The notes: generated from the letters alone by a model not told the origin. DNA of 64,000 nt from Tumebacillus algifaecis (GCF_002243515.1 NZ_CP022657.1:3829501-3893500); one strand, 5' to 3'. Numbered from the stretch's first letter, positions 8,362 to 15,834 are shown. Numbers and translations are program-made.

Positions 8362-8396
8362 AAAAAGAAAAAGCAGGTCGAAAATTCGACCCGCTT
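8362..8396 (-). terminator. Rho-independent terminator
   Basis: Stem AAAGCgGGTCGA / TCGACCtGCTTT followed on the minus strand by TTTTTCTTTTTTC. Second of two terminators downstream of ydjO. Confidence 0.75.
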
Positions 8397-8420
8397 TCAC
8401 AATACGTGCTACTTCCTTAA

Positions 8421-8460
8421 CAAAAGAGCACCCGTTTGTCGGTCAGACAGACGGGTGCTC
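8421..8460 (-). terminator. Rho-independent terminator of ydjO
   Basis: Stem GAGCACCCGTcTGTC / GACAAACGGGTGCTC followed by TTTTG on the minus strand. Confidence 0.75.
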
Positions 8461-8490
8461 CTTCATCTGAGCGATGTATCGATGGAGAAA

Positions 8491-8724
8491 TTATTCCTCG
8501 ATCTGCACACCTTTTTTAATCGATTTCAAATCGCCATTCGGATTGTCAAGAACTGGTAGCAACTTGGTGCTGCTCTCCATTGGGGAATTACAAAGCCGAC
8601 AAGTCGGCACATGCTCGAAGGCGAAGTTGTCTCGCATCCAGCCCTTGCAATCATCTTGTGTGCAGGACCAAATACGAGTATCTTCCATCGGAATTTCTTC
8701 TTGCGACTTTGCTCGATTATACAT
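8491..8724 (-). CDS. ydjO: YdjO-family cold-inducible zinc-ribbon protein
   Basis: 77 residues with two Cys pairs (WSCTQDDCKGWMRDNFAFE then TCRLCNSPM), the pattern of the small YdjO family found in Bacillus and relatives. GAGGGGG lies 9 bases upstream of the ATG. The molecular role is not known; the YdjO family is annotated as cold-inducible, which fits its position directly downstream of the cold-shock gene, from which it is separated by a terminator. Confidence 0.88.
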   Translation of the reverse strand: MYNRAKSQEEIPMEDTRIWSCTQDDCKGWMRDNFAFEHVPTCRLCNSPMESSTKLLPVLDNPNGDLKSIKKGVQIEE

Positions 8725-8759
8725 GGTCGAACCCCCTCAGTTGATTTTGCGAAGACGAA

Positions 8760-8796
8760 ATAAAAAACTGCCCCTAACCAAGTTAAGGGCAGTTTG
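8760..8796 (-). terminator. Rho-independent terminator of the cold-shock gene
   Basis: Stem AAACTGCCCtTAAC / GTTAgGGGCAGTTT followed by TTTTTATTT on the minus strand. Confidence 0.85.
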
Positions 8797-8807
8797 AAGT
8801 TGTTAGC

Positions 8808-9008
8808 TTACAGCTTTACAACGTTCTCAGCTTGCGGGCCACGAGCGCCATCAACAATGTTGAATTCAACTTTTTGGCCTTCGTCGAGAGTTTTGAAGCC
8901 GTCGCCAGTGATAGCGGAGAAGTGAACGAATACGTCGCTGCCGCCTTCAACTTCGATGAAGCCGAAACCTTTGTCAGCGTTGAACCATTTAACTGTACCT
9001 GTTTGCAT
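8808..9008 (-). CDS. Cold-shock protein (CspA/CspB family)
   Basis: 66-residue single OB-fold nucleic-acid chaperone. RNP1 (KGFGFIEV) and RNP2 (VFVHFSAI) motifs are intact, with NADKGFGFI and GPQAENV at the usual places. GGAGG lies 10 bases upstream of the ATG. The transcript leader from the predicted promoter at 9089-9118 is about 75 nt and AT-rich, in keeping with post-transcriptional cold control in this family (inference). Confidence 0.97.
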   Translation of the reverse strand: MQTGTVKWFNADKGFGFIEVEGGSDVFVHFSAITGDGFKTLDEGQKVEFNIVDGARGPQAENVVKL

Positions 9009-9359
9009 TTGGAAAAACCTCCAGAAAATTAGATTAACATGTTTCTTTTATTCTCGTGAAAAAATAAAATTCACACATTGAAAAAAGTATCATACGTACA
9101 ACTGATAACCCTTTGCAACACGTGAATTAGGTAATCCGTTTGTATTTGTTCTTATCTTACCATAGGCAATCCGGAAAAGCAAATCATTGGAACGAAATTC
9201 TCACAACAAAAATTGGCATGGCCACTCGCCCCCCTTTTCCATGATTGTAAACATAAGGGAGCCCTTCGACTCCCACTGCATCCCTTTCTAACTTGCTTTG
9301 AACGCATCCCCTTGCAACAAGAAGGCCAGTTGCTCAAACCGTTCCAACTTTTGCACCTG
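9009..9359. other. Intergenic region csp-ybaK
   Basis: Holds the cold-shock leader and promoter (to about 9118). The rest is AT-rich with no convincing gene. Just after the ybaK stop (9360-9362) the same frame stays open for about 23 codons to a TAG near 9289 with coding-like composition (VQKLERFEQLAFLLQ), but it has no start or ribosome site of its own. Confidence 0.5.
9089..9118 (-). promoter_or_regulatory. Candidate sigma-A promoter of the cold-shock gene
   Basis: Minus-strand TTGCAA (9113-9118) and TATGAT (9089-9094), 18 bases apart, followed by an AT-rich leader. Confidence 0.55.
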
Positions 9360-9833
9360 TTATGTTTTGATGACATCGGCCAGTTCATATTTGATGACCT
9401 TCTTTATTTCATCAAGGCTGACCTCAATCTGATAGCCGATTTTCCCACCACTAAAGATCAGGGTCGCCAGATTCGATGCGCTGGCATGGATGACAGTGCG
9501 GAAAAATTTTTTCATCCCAATCGGAGAACATCCACCATGAATATACCCTGTCAAACCCAATAGATCCTTAGATTTCAGCATCTCAATCGACTTTTCACCG
9601 ACCTGTGCAGCCGCCTTTTTTAAGTCAAGCTCCTCTGCAACAGGAACAAGAAATACGTAATGGGTTCCCGTCTTCCCGGTTGTGACCAGCGTTTTAAACA
9701 CATGCGCCGGATTTTGACCCAACACGGTAGCGACATCGACACCGCTGACCGCATCTGTGTGTGTATAATAATGCTCCTGATACGCAATCTTCAGGCTATC
9801 GAGCTTGCGCATCGCGTTCGTTTTCTCGCTCAT
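9360..9833 (-). CDS. ybaK: Cys-tRNA(Pro)/Cys-tRNA(Cys) deacylase YbaK/EbsC
   Basis: Trans-editing enzyme that clears mischarged Cys-tRNA(Pro). Start ATG at 9833 with AAGGA five bases upstream; 157 residues. Family features: VFKTLV with the conserved Lys near residue 45-50, VPVAEELDLKKAA, the GLTGYIHGGCSPIGMKK loop, and ATLIFSGGKIGYQIEVSLDE. Single-gene unit. In-frame coding-like sequence continues after the stop. Confidence 0.92.
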   Translation of the reverse strand: MSEKTNAMRKLDSLKIAYQEHYYTHTDAVSGVDVATVLGQNPAHVFKTLVTTGKTGTHYVFLVPVAEELDLKKAAAQVGEKSIEMLKSKDLLGLTGYIHGGCSPIGMKKFFRTVIHASASNLATLIFSGGKIGYQIEVSLDEIKKVIKYELADVIKT

Positions 9834-10109
9834 CTTTTTCCTTTTCTCCTCTCCACTCAATATTTTTCTCGCCGCTATGACCGATGTTTTCGTAGCATGT
9901 CATCACCTTAAAAAATGCACTAGGCAAGCATACGACAAAAAAGCGTCTAGACAAAGCCCCTCCCCTTCATCAAGAGTTCCGTTTTCGAAATCGGTAGCTT
10001 TACACATTGGATTCTAAACGTCGATTGGGAAAAGGGAATACATGATTGTTCCCCCTTTTTTCCTCTCTACTTGGAAGGAAACTGACTTCTCTTCCATCTG
10101 AGTGAATCG

Positions 10110-10577
10110 TTATTGTTTTTGGATGGATTCAATCACCCATGTTTCGAAAGGGGACCAGGGCAGTGGATAGGTATATGATGCCAGACGAACTTTGAATAAA
10201 TCTCCTTCCAAGTTGATCACCGTGAAGTAAATCTGATTCGGTTCGTTCTCCAAATCCTCGGTTGAGGAAACGATTTTCACTTGCAGCGGACGTGACGCAT
10301 CCTGAAGTGCCTGCAATAATTCTGGTGCGATCGTATTTGGTAAATAGTCATCCGCTTGGAACGTATCGAGCTCATTTTTTAGTTGCGCATTGCGATTCCA
10401 TTCTGAATGTCCAACAACTGGGATACCGATCAAGATGACAGTAAGAATCGCAGTCGTGATCAGCTTCCTCTTTGAAAAGCGTCTTTGTCGCATGCCGACA
10501 ATCAAGAAAACCAACAAAATGATGAAGATCAATAACATCAACAAGCCAGCAAACAGATCGTAAGGAATATCGATCAC
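10110..10577 (-). CDS. Small membrane-anchored protein of unknown function
   Basis: 155 residues starting at GTG 10577 (the only in-frame candidate before the first membrane segment; the ribosome site is weak). Two hydrophobic segments (about 10-28 and 40-56) are separated by a basic loop RQRRFSKRK. A roughly 95-residue, probably extracytoplasmic domain rich in acidic residues follows. I do not recognise the family. It lies at the left edge of the decayed element and may or may not belong to it. Confidence 0.55.
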   Translation of the reverse strand: MIDIPYDLFAGLLMLLIFIILLVFLIVGMRQRRFSKRKLITTAILTVILIGIPVVGHSEWNRNAQLKNELDTFQADDYLPNTIAPELLQALQDASRPLQVKIVSSTEDLENEPNQIYFTVINLEGDLFKVRLASYTYPLPWSPFETWVIESIQKQ

Positions 10578-10709
10578 CCTTTCAAGTCATTAGTCATTTA
10601 CGTCAGAAGCCCCCTGTACTTCGTATTGAACTCACTCGTAAGAAAAAACATCATGACAGATTGCTCAAAAGTAGAGGTCATGGCTTTGAACTTTACATCA
10701 CTGCTTGAG

Positions 10710-10823
10710 TTAGGCGTGAATTTGCACCAATCTAATTGCTTGAGCAAGTGCATCTAGATCGGACATTTCTTCGTGATCCATATAAAATTTCCTATCCTGA
10801 TTCACTTCATCAAACAGAAACAT
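10710..10823 (-). CDS. Very small acidic protein (37 aa), hypothetical
   Basis: An ATG at 10823 with AAGGGGG 7 bases upstream opens a 37-codon frame ending in TAA at 10710. The product is acidic in its first two thirds (FDEVNQDRKF, HEEMSDLDAL) with a hydrophobic end (AQAIRLVQIHA). No family recognised. The good ribosome site is the only support, so this is a tentative gene call. Confidence 0.4.
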   Translation of the reverse strand: MFLFDEVNQDRKFYMDHEEMSDLDALAQAIRLVQIHA

Positions 10824-11170
10824 TGCATATCCCCCTTATTATGTAGGGTTCTTTCTCACAGGAGGAGTTTCCTCTTCATTTGGTAAGCCGAACAGCAAGT
10901 CGATACAATGAACTAGCCAAGGTTCGCTTTCCCAACCTTTTCAAGTTCTCGGTGGCGTTCGTCAACCCCGAGAGCGGATGCAGCTATGCAAGCAATTCGA
11001 TCATGAGTAGAGGGAAACGGGTATTTTCATGTATTGAAGTCAAACCATAGATGAGCGTCTGCACCTATAGCGGACCGGCTATGCGCTCTGCTTGACCGCC
11101 TCCCGCAGTGCGCCTTGCGTTCCTCTCTAAGCCGCGCCCTATCCTCTTCCTTGCGCAGCTGTTCCGCCTC
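10824..11170. other. Gene-free stretch with coding remnants
   Basis: No intact gene seen. On the minus strand, around 11095-11160, a short coiled-coil-like frame (AEQLRKEEDRARLREERKA) continues the frame of IEQQQGVEGQ across a TAA near 11171. This looks like what is left of a small phage-type coiled-coil gene interrupted by a stop. Confidence 0.35.
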
Positions 11171-11540
11171 TTAGCATTGCCCCTCCACTCCCTGCTGCTG
11201 TTCAATGCTATGTCTATCCGAATCTGTTAGTACGCAAAAAGCCCCGCTATTTAGCGGGGCTAGGCGAAAAAAAGAGACCGCTTCATCGCGCTCTCGTGGT
11301 GTTGCACTTGCGACTCGGACAACGTCGTAGTGCTGATATTTGGTTAACCTCTGGACGGAGACCGATATGAGAACGTCACATTCGACGATCCGGCCATATC
11401 CGAAGTACAATGCAGCATGCGTGTAGGCGTTTCCCGTTAACTTTGCGATCAGCCAGGATACCACCCAACTAGTCCACCTGCGCCGATCGATGCTCGTCCA
11501 TGCCGCGGACGAGGATAATGTCGCCAGGCGTCAGTTCCAT
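11171..11540 (-). pseudogene. Frameshifted YiiX/NlpC-P60-like permuted papain hydrolase
   Basis: The first frame starts at ATG 11540 inside the end of the DUF4376 gene and reads MELTPGDIILVRGMDEH before a TAG. The second frame (from about 11464) continues with WLIAKLTGNAYTHAALYFGYGRIVEC. Joined, these match the N-terminal half of phage-borne YiiX-like proteins (GDIILVRG ... HAALYxGxGRIVE, with the catalytic His in YTHAAL). After VASATPRERDEAVSFF the frame runs into a terminator hairpin (11236-11262), so the C-terminal catalytic Cys region is missing or displaced. Broken and truncated. Confidence 0.6.
11236..11262 (-). terminator. Rho-independent terminator at end of tail-gene cluster
   Basis: Stem AGCCCCGCTA / TAGCGGGGCT with a 3-base loop and TTTTT on the minus strand. 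Confidence 0.75.
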
Positions 11541-12151
11541 TCGATCGACGGCAGCTCCTCGATCGTCTGTGCCACTTCCACAGTAGCTTTGAGCGTCCAG
11601 AACTTCGCGATCTGCGCTTCTTTGTGGGCATCGCCGTCTAAGCACACCTGCTTGAACTGATCGACTGTGTGGGTAAGCGGTCCGGCATCCTTAGTCTTCC
11701 AGAGAAATTCGGTTGGCGCGGTTCCGGCGGCAATGCCTGCCAGTCGTCCGGTGAGGTTTGCTTGGTCTTCGCGATCGAAGCCGTATTGGTGCTCCTCTCC
11801 AAGTGCCGTGGAGACAAAACCACCGATGATCGCTTGGTTGCAAAAGTCGTTGAGCTGAGCGATCTTTGCCGCTTTAAGTTGGTCGAGATTGAGCCCTGTT
11901 GCGTCAACATCAAACACGATGGTCCGTGAGAGTGGTTGAACACGATATGGATAGCGGGCAAAGTTCTCCGCAAACTCACCGAACGGTAACTCCAACACGC
12001 CGACTGTTGCTGGTACTCGTTCGGCCAGTGCAACATATGAGGAAAAATCCTGTTCGATTGTGGTCTCAACCACATCTCCTGACCGTTCACCAGTGTCCAC
12101 CAGTACATTGCCTGTCGCTTTGTCATAGTAGATTTTTCGTCCGATCTGCAT
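11531..12151 (-). CDS. DUF4376-type phage tail-associated protein
   Basis: 206 residues. The ATG at 12151 has GGAGGTGA 5 bases upstream. The N-terminus (MQIGRKIYYDKATGNVLVDTGER) and the following QDF segment are typical of a phage protein found beside tail fibres in Firmicutes phages. The C-terminal 100 residues (LKAAKIAQLNDFCNQAIIGG, HTVDQFKQV, KFWTLKATVE) match DUF4376. It follows the tail-fibre gene by 14 bases and overlaps the start of the broken YiiX-like gene, so it is the middle of a late phage operon. Intact. Confidence 0.8.
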   Translation of the reverse strand: MQIGRKIYYDKATGNVLVDTGERSGDVVETTIEQDFSSYVALAERVPATVGVLELPFGEFAENFARYPYRVQPLSRTIVFDVDATGLNLDQLKAAKIAQLNDFCNQAIIGGFVSTALGEEHQYGFDREDQANLTGRLAGIAAGTAPTEFLWKTKDAGPLTHTVDQFKQVCLDGDAHKEAQIAKFWTLKATVEVAQTIEELPSIEWN

Positions 12152-12165
12152 AAAAGTCACCTCCA

Positions 12166-12954
12166 TCATTCTATTGCGAGCCATTTGTGACTTCGGGCAG
12201 ATCCATTGACAGTTTCGTATGCCACAAGCATTTCGAAACCATCGGCAAGTACAAGGAACTGGCCTGGGCCTGTTCCTTGCGTGAGAGTTGAATTCATGTA
12301 TGTCGTGGCGGCCGACACTTCCCAAAAGGAGTTCCGATATGGTCCGTTTATATAGTCCGTTGTTCTGACTATATAAGCTTCTGCGTTCGAAGCGAGTGAA
12401 TTAGCGATAATGAGTGAAGGTTGGAAGCCCAATCCTGTGACTGTGATCTTGTGCCATGCACCTGTTTTCACTCCGGCCGCTGTGCCACTTGCAAATCGTT
12501 TTCCTGTGATAATTCCAGCAATTCCGTTAGCCAATTCCTGAAACGAGTGAGGGGCAGTTCCTGCTACCGTGCCCCCCTTGGCGACAACGGCGGCTGCGAC
12601 CTGCGCTTTCCCATTATCGACAGATGTAAAAAGCTCAATTTGGTTTCCTGTGAGTTCCATAAGGACACTCTCTAAGTCATCTCTTGAAAAAGTGCCGCCT
12701 GCAAAGTCAACTTTTATCGCACTGGCCGGGTGCGCGGCAGTCGCCGTGTTTACATGAGCATCCACCTTGGCCTGCGCTCCTGTAGGAGTCTCCGCTCCGA
12801 TCTGTTGCGGTGTCACGCCATGCGGATTGTTCTTCTCTGCGGCATGATCCTCAATAAGCTGCCTCCCCTCTGCAATTCCTCCTTCAATCCGATTTATATC
12901 CTTCTCCGACAATACATCATTGTAATTCCAGTCTGTCTTCGGAACGTAAGGCAT
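12166..12954 (-). CDS. Phage tail fibre-like protein
   Basis: 262 residues with AAGGAGG 7 bases before the ATG at 12954. The N-terminus (PYVPKTDWNYNDVLSEKDINRIEGGI) is a tail-fibre attachment-type start. A repeat region follows with HAAEKNNPHGVTPQQIGAET and AAHPASAIKVDF, the NPHGVT/HPASAI motifs common in tail fibres. The C-terminal 130 residues would be the receptor-binding tip. The gene appears intact although its neighbours are broken. Position and order suggest it is the last structural gene of a siphophage-like module. Confidence 0.8.
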   Translation of the reverse strand: MPYVPKTDWNYNDVLSEKDINRIEGGIAEGRQLIEDHAAEKNNPHGVTPQQIGAETPTGAQAKVDAHVNTATAAHPASAIKVDFAGGTFSRDDLESVLMELTGNQIELFTSVDNGKAQVAAAVVAKGGTVAGTAPHSFQELANGIAGIITGKRFASGTAAGVKTGAWHKITVTGLGFQPSLIIANSLASNAEAYIVRTTDYINGPYRNSFWEVSAATTYMNSTLTQGTGPGQFLVLADGFEMLVAYETVNGSARSHKWLAIE

Positions 12955-13020
12955 GTAGCACCTCCTTCTTGGTCTCACTATATAGCCGCTAAAGATCCAA
13001 AAAGATGAGGTGGAAATATA

Positions 13021-13047
13021 ATAGCCCCGCCATGTAGGCGAGGCTGT
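13021..13047 (-). terminator. Possible terminator
   Basis: Stem AGCCtCGCC / GGCGgGGCT with a short loop, followed on the minus strand by an AT-rich stretch (ATTATATTTCC). Downstream of the broken gene at 13053. Confidence 0.5.
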
Positions 13048-13052
13048 TCATT

Positions 13053-13435
13053 CTAATTTTCTGTCCGTAGAACTTCGGCGTCATGATGGAAGCTGTCCCG
13101 CATTTCCACCATGTGCGCTCCTTCCCACATCGTGCCTAAAGCGCTGATGATGATGTCCGCCGCCACTTGGTCTGCCTGCCCAGATCGGTTGTGATCTCCA
13201 GTACTACCGCCTGCCGGAGTGTATTTACTGTGTAGTTGCAGGCAACGGTGATCTCGTCGCTCGAGGTCTGAGTGATCGAGCCGTAGAGGGCGATGGCGAG
13301 CTGAACTGACACTATGTCGAGCTTTAGGGCTGGCGTCTCTCCAGTGGGTGCCGCGCAATTGTGAAACTGAAGAGTATAGGAAAAAGAAAGACCGCCTGCG
13401 CGTTTAGACCTAATGGCAGTAGAGTCGCGGGCGAT
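13053..13435 (-). pseudogene. Frameshifted phage-type gene of unknown function
   Basis: Two overlapping minus-strand frames carry coding-like sequence. The first includes PALKLDIVSVQLAIALYGSI and NYTVNTLRQAVVLEITTDLG. The second, shifted near 13170, continues QADQVAADIIISALGTMWEG and ends DAEVLRTEN with a TAG at 13053. No start with a ribosome site is seen, and the first frame is open only from 13435. I infer a frameshifted gene of the element; the family is not recognised. Confidence 0.4.
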
Positions 13436-13494
13436 CTATCCTTATCCTGTTGAACCTATTGCTTTAGATGGACTTTTATTTCATAGTCACTCCA

Positions 13495-13965
13495 CTAGCG
13501 AGCAATACCCGTTAAGACGTAGTCATTAGTAGTGAAATGGCTTAAATAGCTGTACACTCTGATGTAGTACTTCTTCCGATTATCCAAATATTTCACTATT
13601 TTCTCATCCTTGTTTGAACCATTTCGGGAGAATCCGACCAAATTGTAGTTCTCATCGTACAGTTCTAAATCATAATCAAGAGCAAAACTAGCGCTTGGAA
13701 TTTGTAAAGTAATTTCAAAATTCTGTCCCCTGCCGAGAATCTCGAAGAAATCCTCATCTTCTCCAGTTGCGGTTGACCTTGTAGGGGTTCCCCAGAGATT
13801 TGCTAGAACCGCAATCGCTCCAAATGCTGTTTGTAGGCGCTTCGCATCCGCAAAGCTATCATTGTTTTCGTAGCTATCTCCACCAGTAGCCGCATTCACT
13901 CCATGAGGTGCGACCGCAGAAGCGAGAACCAATGCAGTGAGCATTCCAGCAACCAATTTCTTCAT
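13495..13965 (-). CDS. Secreted protein with a PPC-like (pre-peptidase C-terminal) beta-sandwich domain
   Basis: 156 residues. The ATG at 13965 has GAGGAGTG 6 bases upstream. A signal peptide (MKKLVAGMLTALVLASAVA..GVNA, cleavage about residue 26) precedes SYENNDSFADAKRL and a domain with DYDLELYDENYNLVGFSRNG and KYYIRVYSY, characteristic of PPC domains. There is no catalytic domain, so it is a stand-alone binding module. It sits within the decayed element between phage genes and a tRNA remnant and could be cargo. Confidence 0.75.
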   Translation of the reverse strand: MKKLVAGMLTALVLASAVAPHGVNAATGGDSYENNDSFADAKRLQTAFGAIAVLANLWGTPTRSTATGEDEDFFEILGRGQNFEITLQIPSASFALDYDLELYDENYNLVGFSRNGSNKDEKIVKYLDNRKKYYIRVYSYLSHFTTNDYVLTGIAR

Positions 13966-14122
13966 CAAAAACACTCCTCTGTTTTGTATTTTCATATTTA
14001 TATTACAAAATAAATTATTTTTTTGAATTCTGCACAAAGGTTGATTTCGTACCCAAACCAATACTTTTTCGCTTGCATTCTGATATGAACAATTAGTAGA
14101 TATTCATTTATGCATACTCTGC

Positions 14123-14195
14123 TGCTCCCGGCAGGATTCGAACCTGCGACCTGCCGCTTAGGAGGCGGCTGCTCTCTCCGCTGAGCTCTAGGCCC
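14123..14195 (-). tRNA. tRNA-Arg(CCT)-like sequence, probably degenerate
   Basis: On the minus strand the D-arm (GCTC..GAGC), anticodon arm (GCCGC / CTCCTAA loop / GCGGC, anticodon CCT), and T-arm (GCAGG TTCGAAT CCTGC) are perfect. The acceptor arms do not pair: the 3' strand reads CGGGAGC while the 5' strand is GGGCCTA, and position 8 is not U in the best alignment. No CCA is encoded. Either a phage-borne tRNA with a replaced 5' end or the scar of an integration. Probably not functional. Confidence 0.6.
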
Positions 14196-14421
14196 AAGAT
14201 ACACGCATATGCGATGGAGTGCTTGAAGCGTCATTACATTTTTTTCAAAAATGCTTCTTTGATTGCACTTCTCCAATATTCATAAATGAATATTCATTGG
14301 CGATAACGCCTTCTTTTGTACAGCAAATAATACCCCAGCTTCTCTAAAACGCAGTTTTCAATGTTACACAATTGGTTTCCCTGTGATATAATTAATTAAA
14401 ACTATAAGGAGTTGGTTAAAA

Positions 14422-14742
14422 GTGAAAAGATTCGTAGTTGGCACTCTTGCTGTTTTGTCAGCCCTTGCAATCGCTTCATCCGCTAGCGCAGCCCCTGTTA
14501 GCCTTGTTTCTTCCAGTCCAGCCTTACCAAGTGTAGAAAGTGTCATCCAGCCTGAAGCCCAATCAAAAGAAGTTGAGTTGTATATTTCCTACACGATAGG
14601 GCAGACTATCTATCCAGTCATTCATTACTCTGATAAATACGGTTATACTGGATATATTCACCAGATAAGTTCTGAAACTAATGGTGACACTATTACAGTG
14701 CTATACAGAGGGACACTCTACAAGTGGGATAGACTTCCCTAA
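14422..14742 (+). CDS. Small secreted protein of unknown function
   Basis: 106 residues. GTG start at 14422 with AAGGAG 10 bases upstream. The signal peptide VLSALAIASSASA is followed by a cleavage site (ASA/AP). The mature part is about 83 residues, Ser/Thr/Tyr-rich, no cysteines, with VELYISYTIGQTIYPVIHYS as its core. No family recognised. It has its own terminator at 14742-14773 and lies between the tRNA remnant and the recombinase remnant, so it may be cargo of the element. Confidence 0.65.
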   Translation: MKRFVVGTLAVLSALAIASSASAAPVSLVSSSPALPSVESVIQPEAQSKEVELYISYTIGQTIYPVIHYSDKYGYTGYIHQISSETNGDTITVLYRGTLYKWDRLP

Positions 14743-14773
14743 AAAAGGAGGCTCTTGCCTCCTCTTTTTTATT
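14742..14773 (+). terminator. Rho-independent terminator
   Basis: GGAGGC TCTT GCCTCC followed by TCTTTTTTATT. Confidence 0.85.
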
Positions 14774-14847
14774 GATCCAAGCAAATGTAGAAGCATCTGC
14801 ACGCGATGCATTTACCAAAAAACGCATAAATTTGTTCTCCTTCGTAC

Positions 14848-15158
14848 TTATGTTTGGAAATAGAAAGACCACCTGCCTTGATCGTCATGATCTGCAAGCG
14901 GTCTATCCATCATCAATTGCTTCTGGCACAAGTGTATCACGCGGTGAATGTGCATCGCAAAAACTGTCCGAAATGTCCGAAGTGTCCGTGGTTGTTTGTC
15001 GTATATCGCCCAAGCGAGTTTCCGGTTCACCTCGTGCGCCCGCTGGCGAGATACTTCAAGGCGTTTGGAAATCTTCGTCACCGTCTTGCCGCCCTCGCTG
15101 CACTGACGTTGTTCGGATTCTAGGCCATATCGGCCCGATCAATCTTGGTTTTGGTCAT
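14848..15158 (-). pseudogene. Frameshifted small gene with a helix-turn-helix-like segment
   Basis: A minus-strand ATG at 15158 reads MTKTKIDRADMA and then meets TAG. In the neighbouring frame the sequence runs on as GLESEQRQCSEGGKTVTKIS, then KRLEVSRQRAHEVNRKLAWA, which looks like a recognition-helix region (KTVTKISKRLEVSRQRAHEV). Composition suggests a former DNA-binding protein of the element broken by a one-base shift near 15120. No family match is claimed. Confidence 0.35.
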
Positions 15159-15279
15159 AACACTTCCGCCCCCTTTTCTACATATTGAATCACCCAAAGT
15201 ACAGTATTCTATTTACTTTTTCATGAAATTTATGTTATTATTAAATTGTTACAAAATAAAAAAATCGGAGGTGTTTGTC

Positions 15280-15405
15280 ATGTTGAAAGCTGCCGGTATT
15301 TTTGTTTTGGCTGCTGTGCTTACTGTTGGAATTTTCGAGTGGGGTGGACCACCACTAGACGAATGGGGTTGCTACTGGCAAGGCGATTACCGTGTTTGCC
15401 AATAG
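15280..15405 (+). CDS. 41-residue single-span peptide with a Cys/Trp-rich tail
   Basis: ATG at 15280 with CGGAGGTG 7 bases upstream; TAG at 15403. One hydrophobic segment (AAGIFVLAAVLTVGIF, residues 4-19), then an extracytoplasmic tail with PPLDEWGCYWQGDYRVCQ: two cysteines 9 apart that could form a ring. A strong terminator follows 8 bases after the stop. The tight RBS-gene-terminator unit argues that it is expressed. It could be a small membrane protein, a prepeptide or a toxin-like peptide; I cannot assign it. Confidence 0.65.
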   Translation: MLKAAGIFVLAAVLTVGIFEWGGPPLDEWGCYWQGDYRVCQ

Positions 15406-15412
15406 CCGATGT

Positions 15413-15443
15413 GCAGAGACCGCTGAAGCGGTCTCTTTTTTTC
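15413..15443 (+). terminator. Rho-independent terminator
   Basis: Perfect stem AGAGACCGC / GCGGTCTCT followed by seven or more T. Confidence 0.9.
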
Positions 15444-15487
15444 ACCTCGCCCGCCTTTTATATCTGGTCTCTCGCTCGGACAACCAA

Positions 15488-15834
15488 TTGGAGGAAGAGG
15501 CGATGGCTCCTCTTCTTAAAGAGATCGAATCGCTTGATAAAAGGATAAACAACTGGTTGGAACTAGTAGGCGAGGGTCTGGGGGAGTGCTTTCATCGGAA
15601 AAATCAAACATGCTGAGATACAAAAGGAGGGGATCAAAGTGGAGTTGAAACGGATCGAACGAAGAACTCGTAAAAAACATCCTCAAAACGAAAAAACACT
15701 CACTATTCTCCCGCATGATCACGAGAAAAAGCAAGTGCTTCAGGAATTTGTAAACACTGTAGTCGTTGAAAGCCGCGCCATACATGAGTTTGACGCCGAT
15801 CTCTCGTACAGGGTTTTTAATGGTGGAGGCGAGG
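15488..15834 (+). pseudogene. C-terminal remnant of a large serine recombinase
   Basis: Two plus-strand pieces: KEIESLDKRINNWLELVGEG (about 15517-15576), then after a stop and frame change KRIERRTRKKHPQNEKTL and QEFVNTVVVESRAIHEF, ending YRVFNGGGEG (15645-15834). These correspond in order to the coiled-coil and the final FVxxVVV beta-strand region at the C-terminus of phage large serine recombinases. The last codons run into the tmRNA 3' end, as happens when an integrase gene abuts its attachment site. The catalytic N-terminal domain is gone. Confidence 0.5.

Noticed and set aside
9152-9388. 78-codon minus-strand frame downstream of ybaK
   Set aside because: Overlaps the ybaK end in another frame, Ser/Cys/Trp-rich without a ribosome site or family.
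14772-15188. Plus-strand frame of 138 codons
   Set aside because: Opposite the HTH-like pseudogene; no ribosome site and implausible composition.
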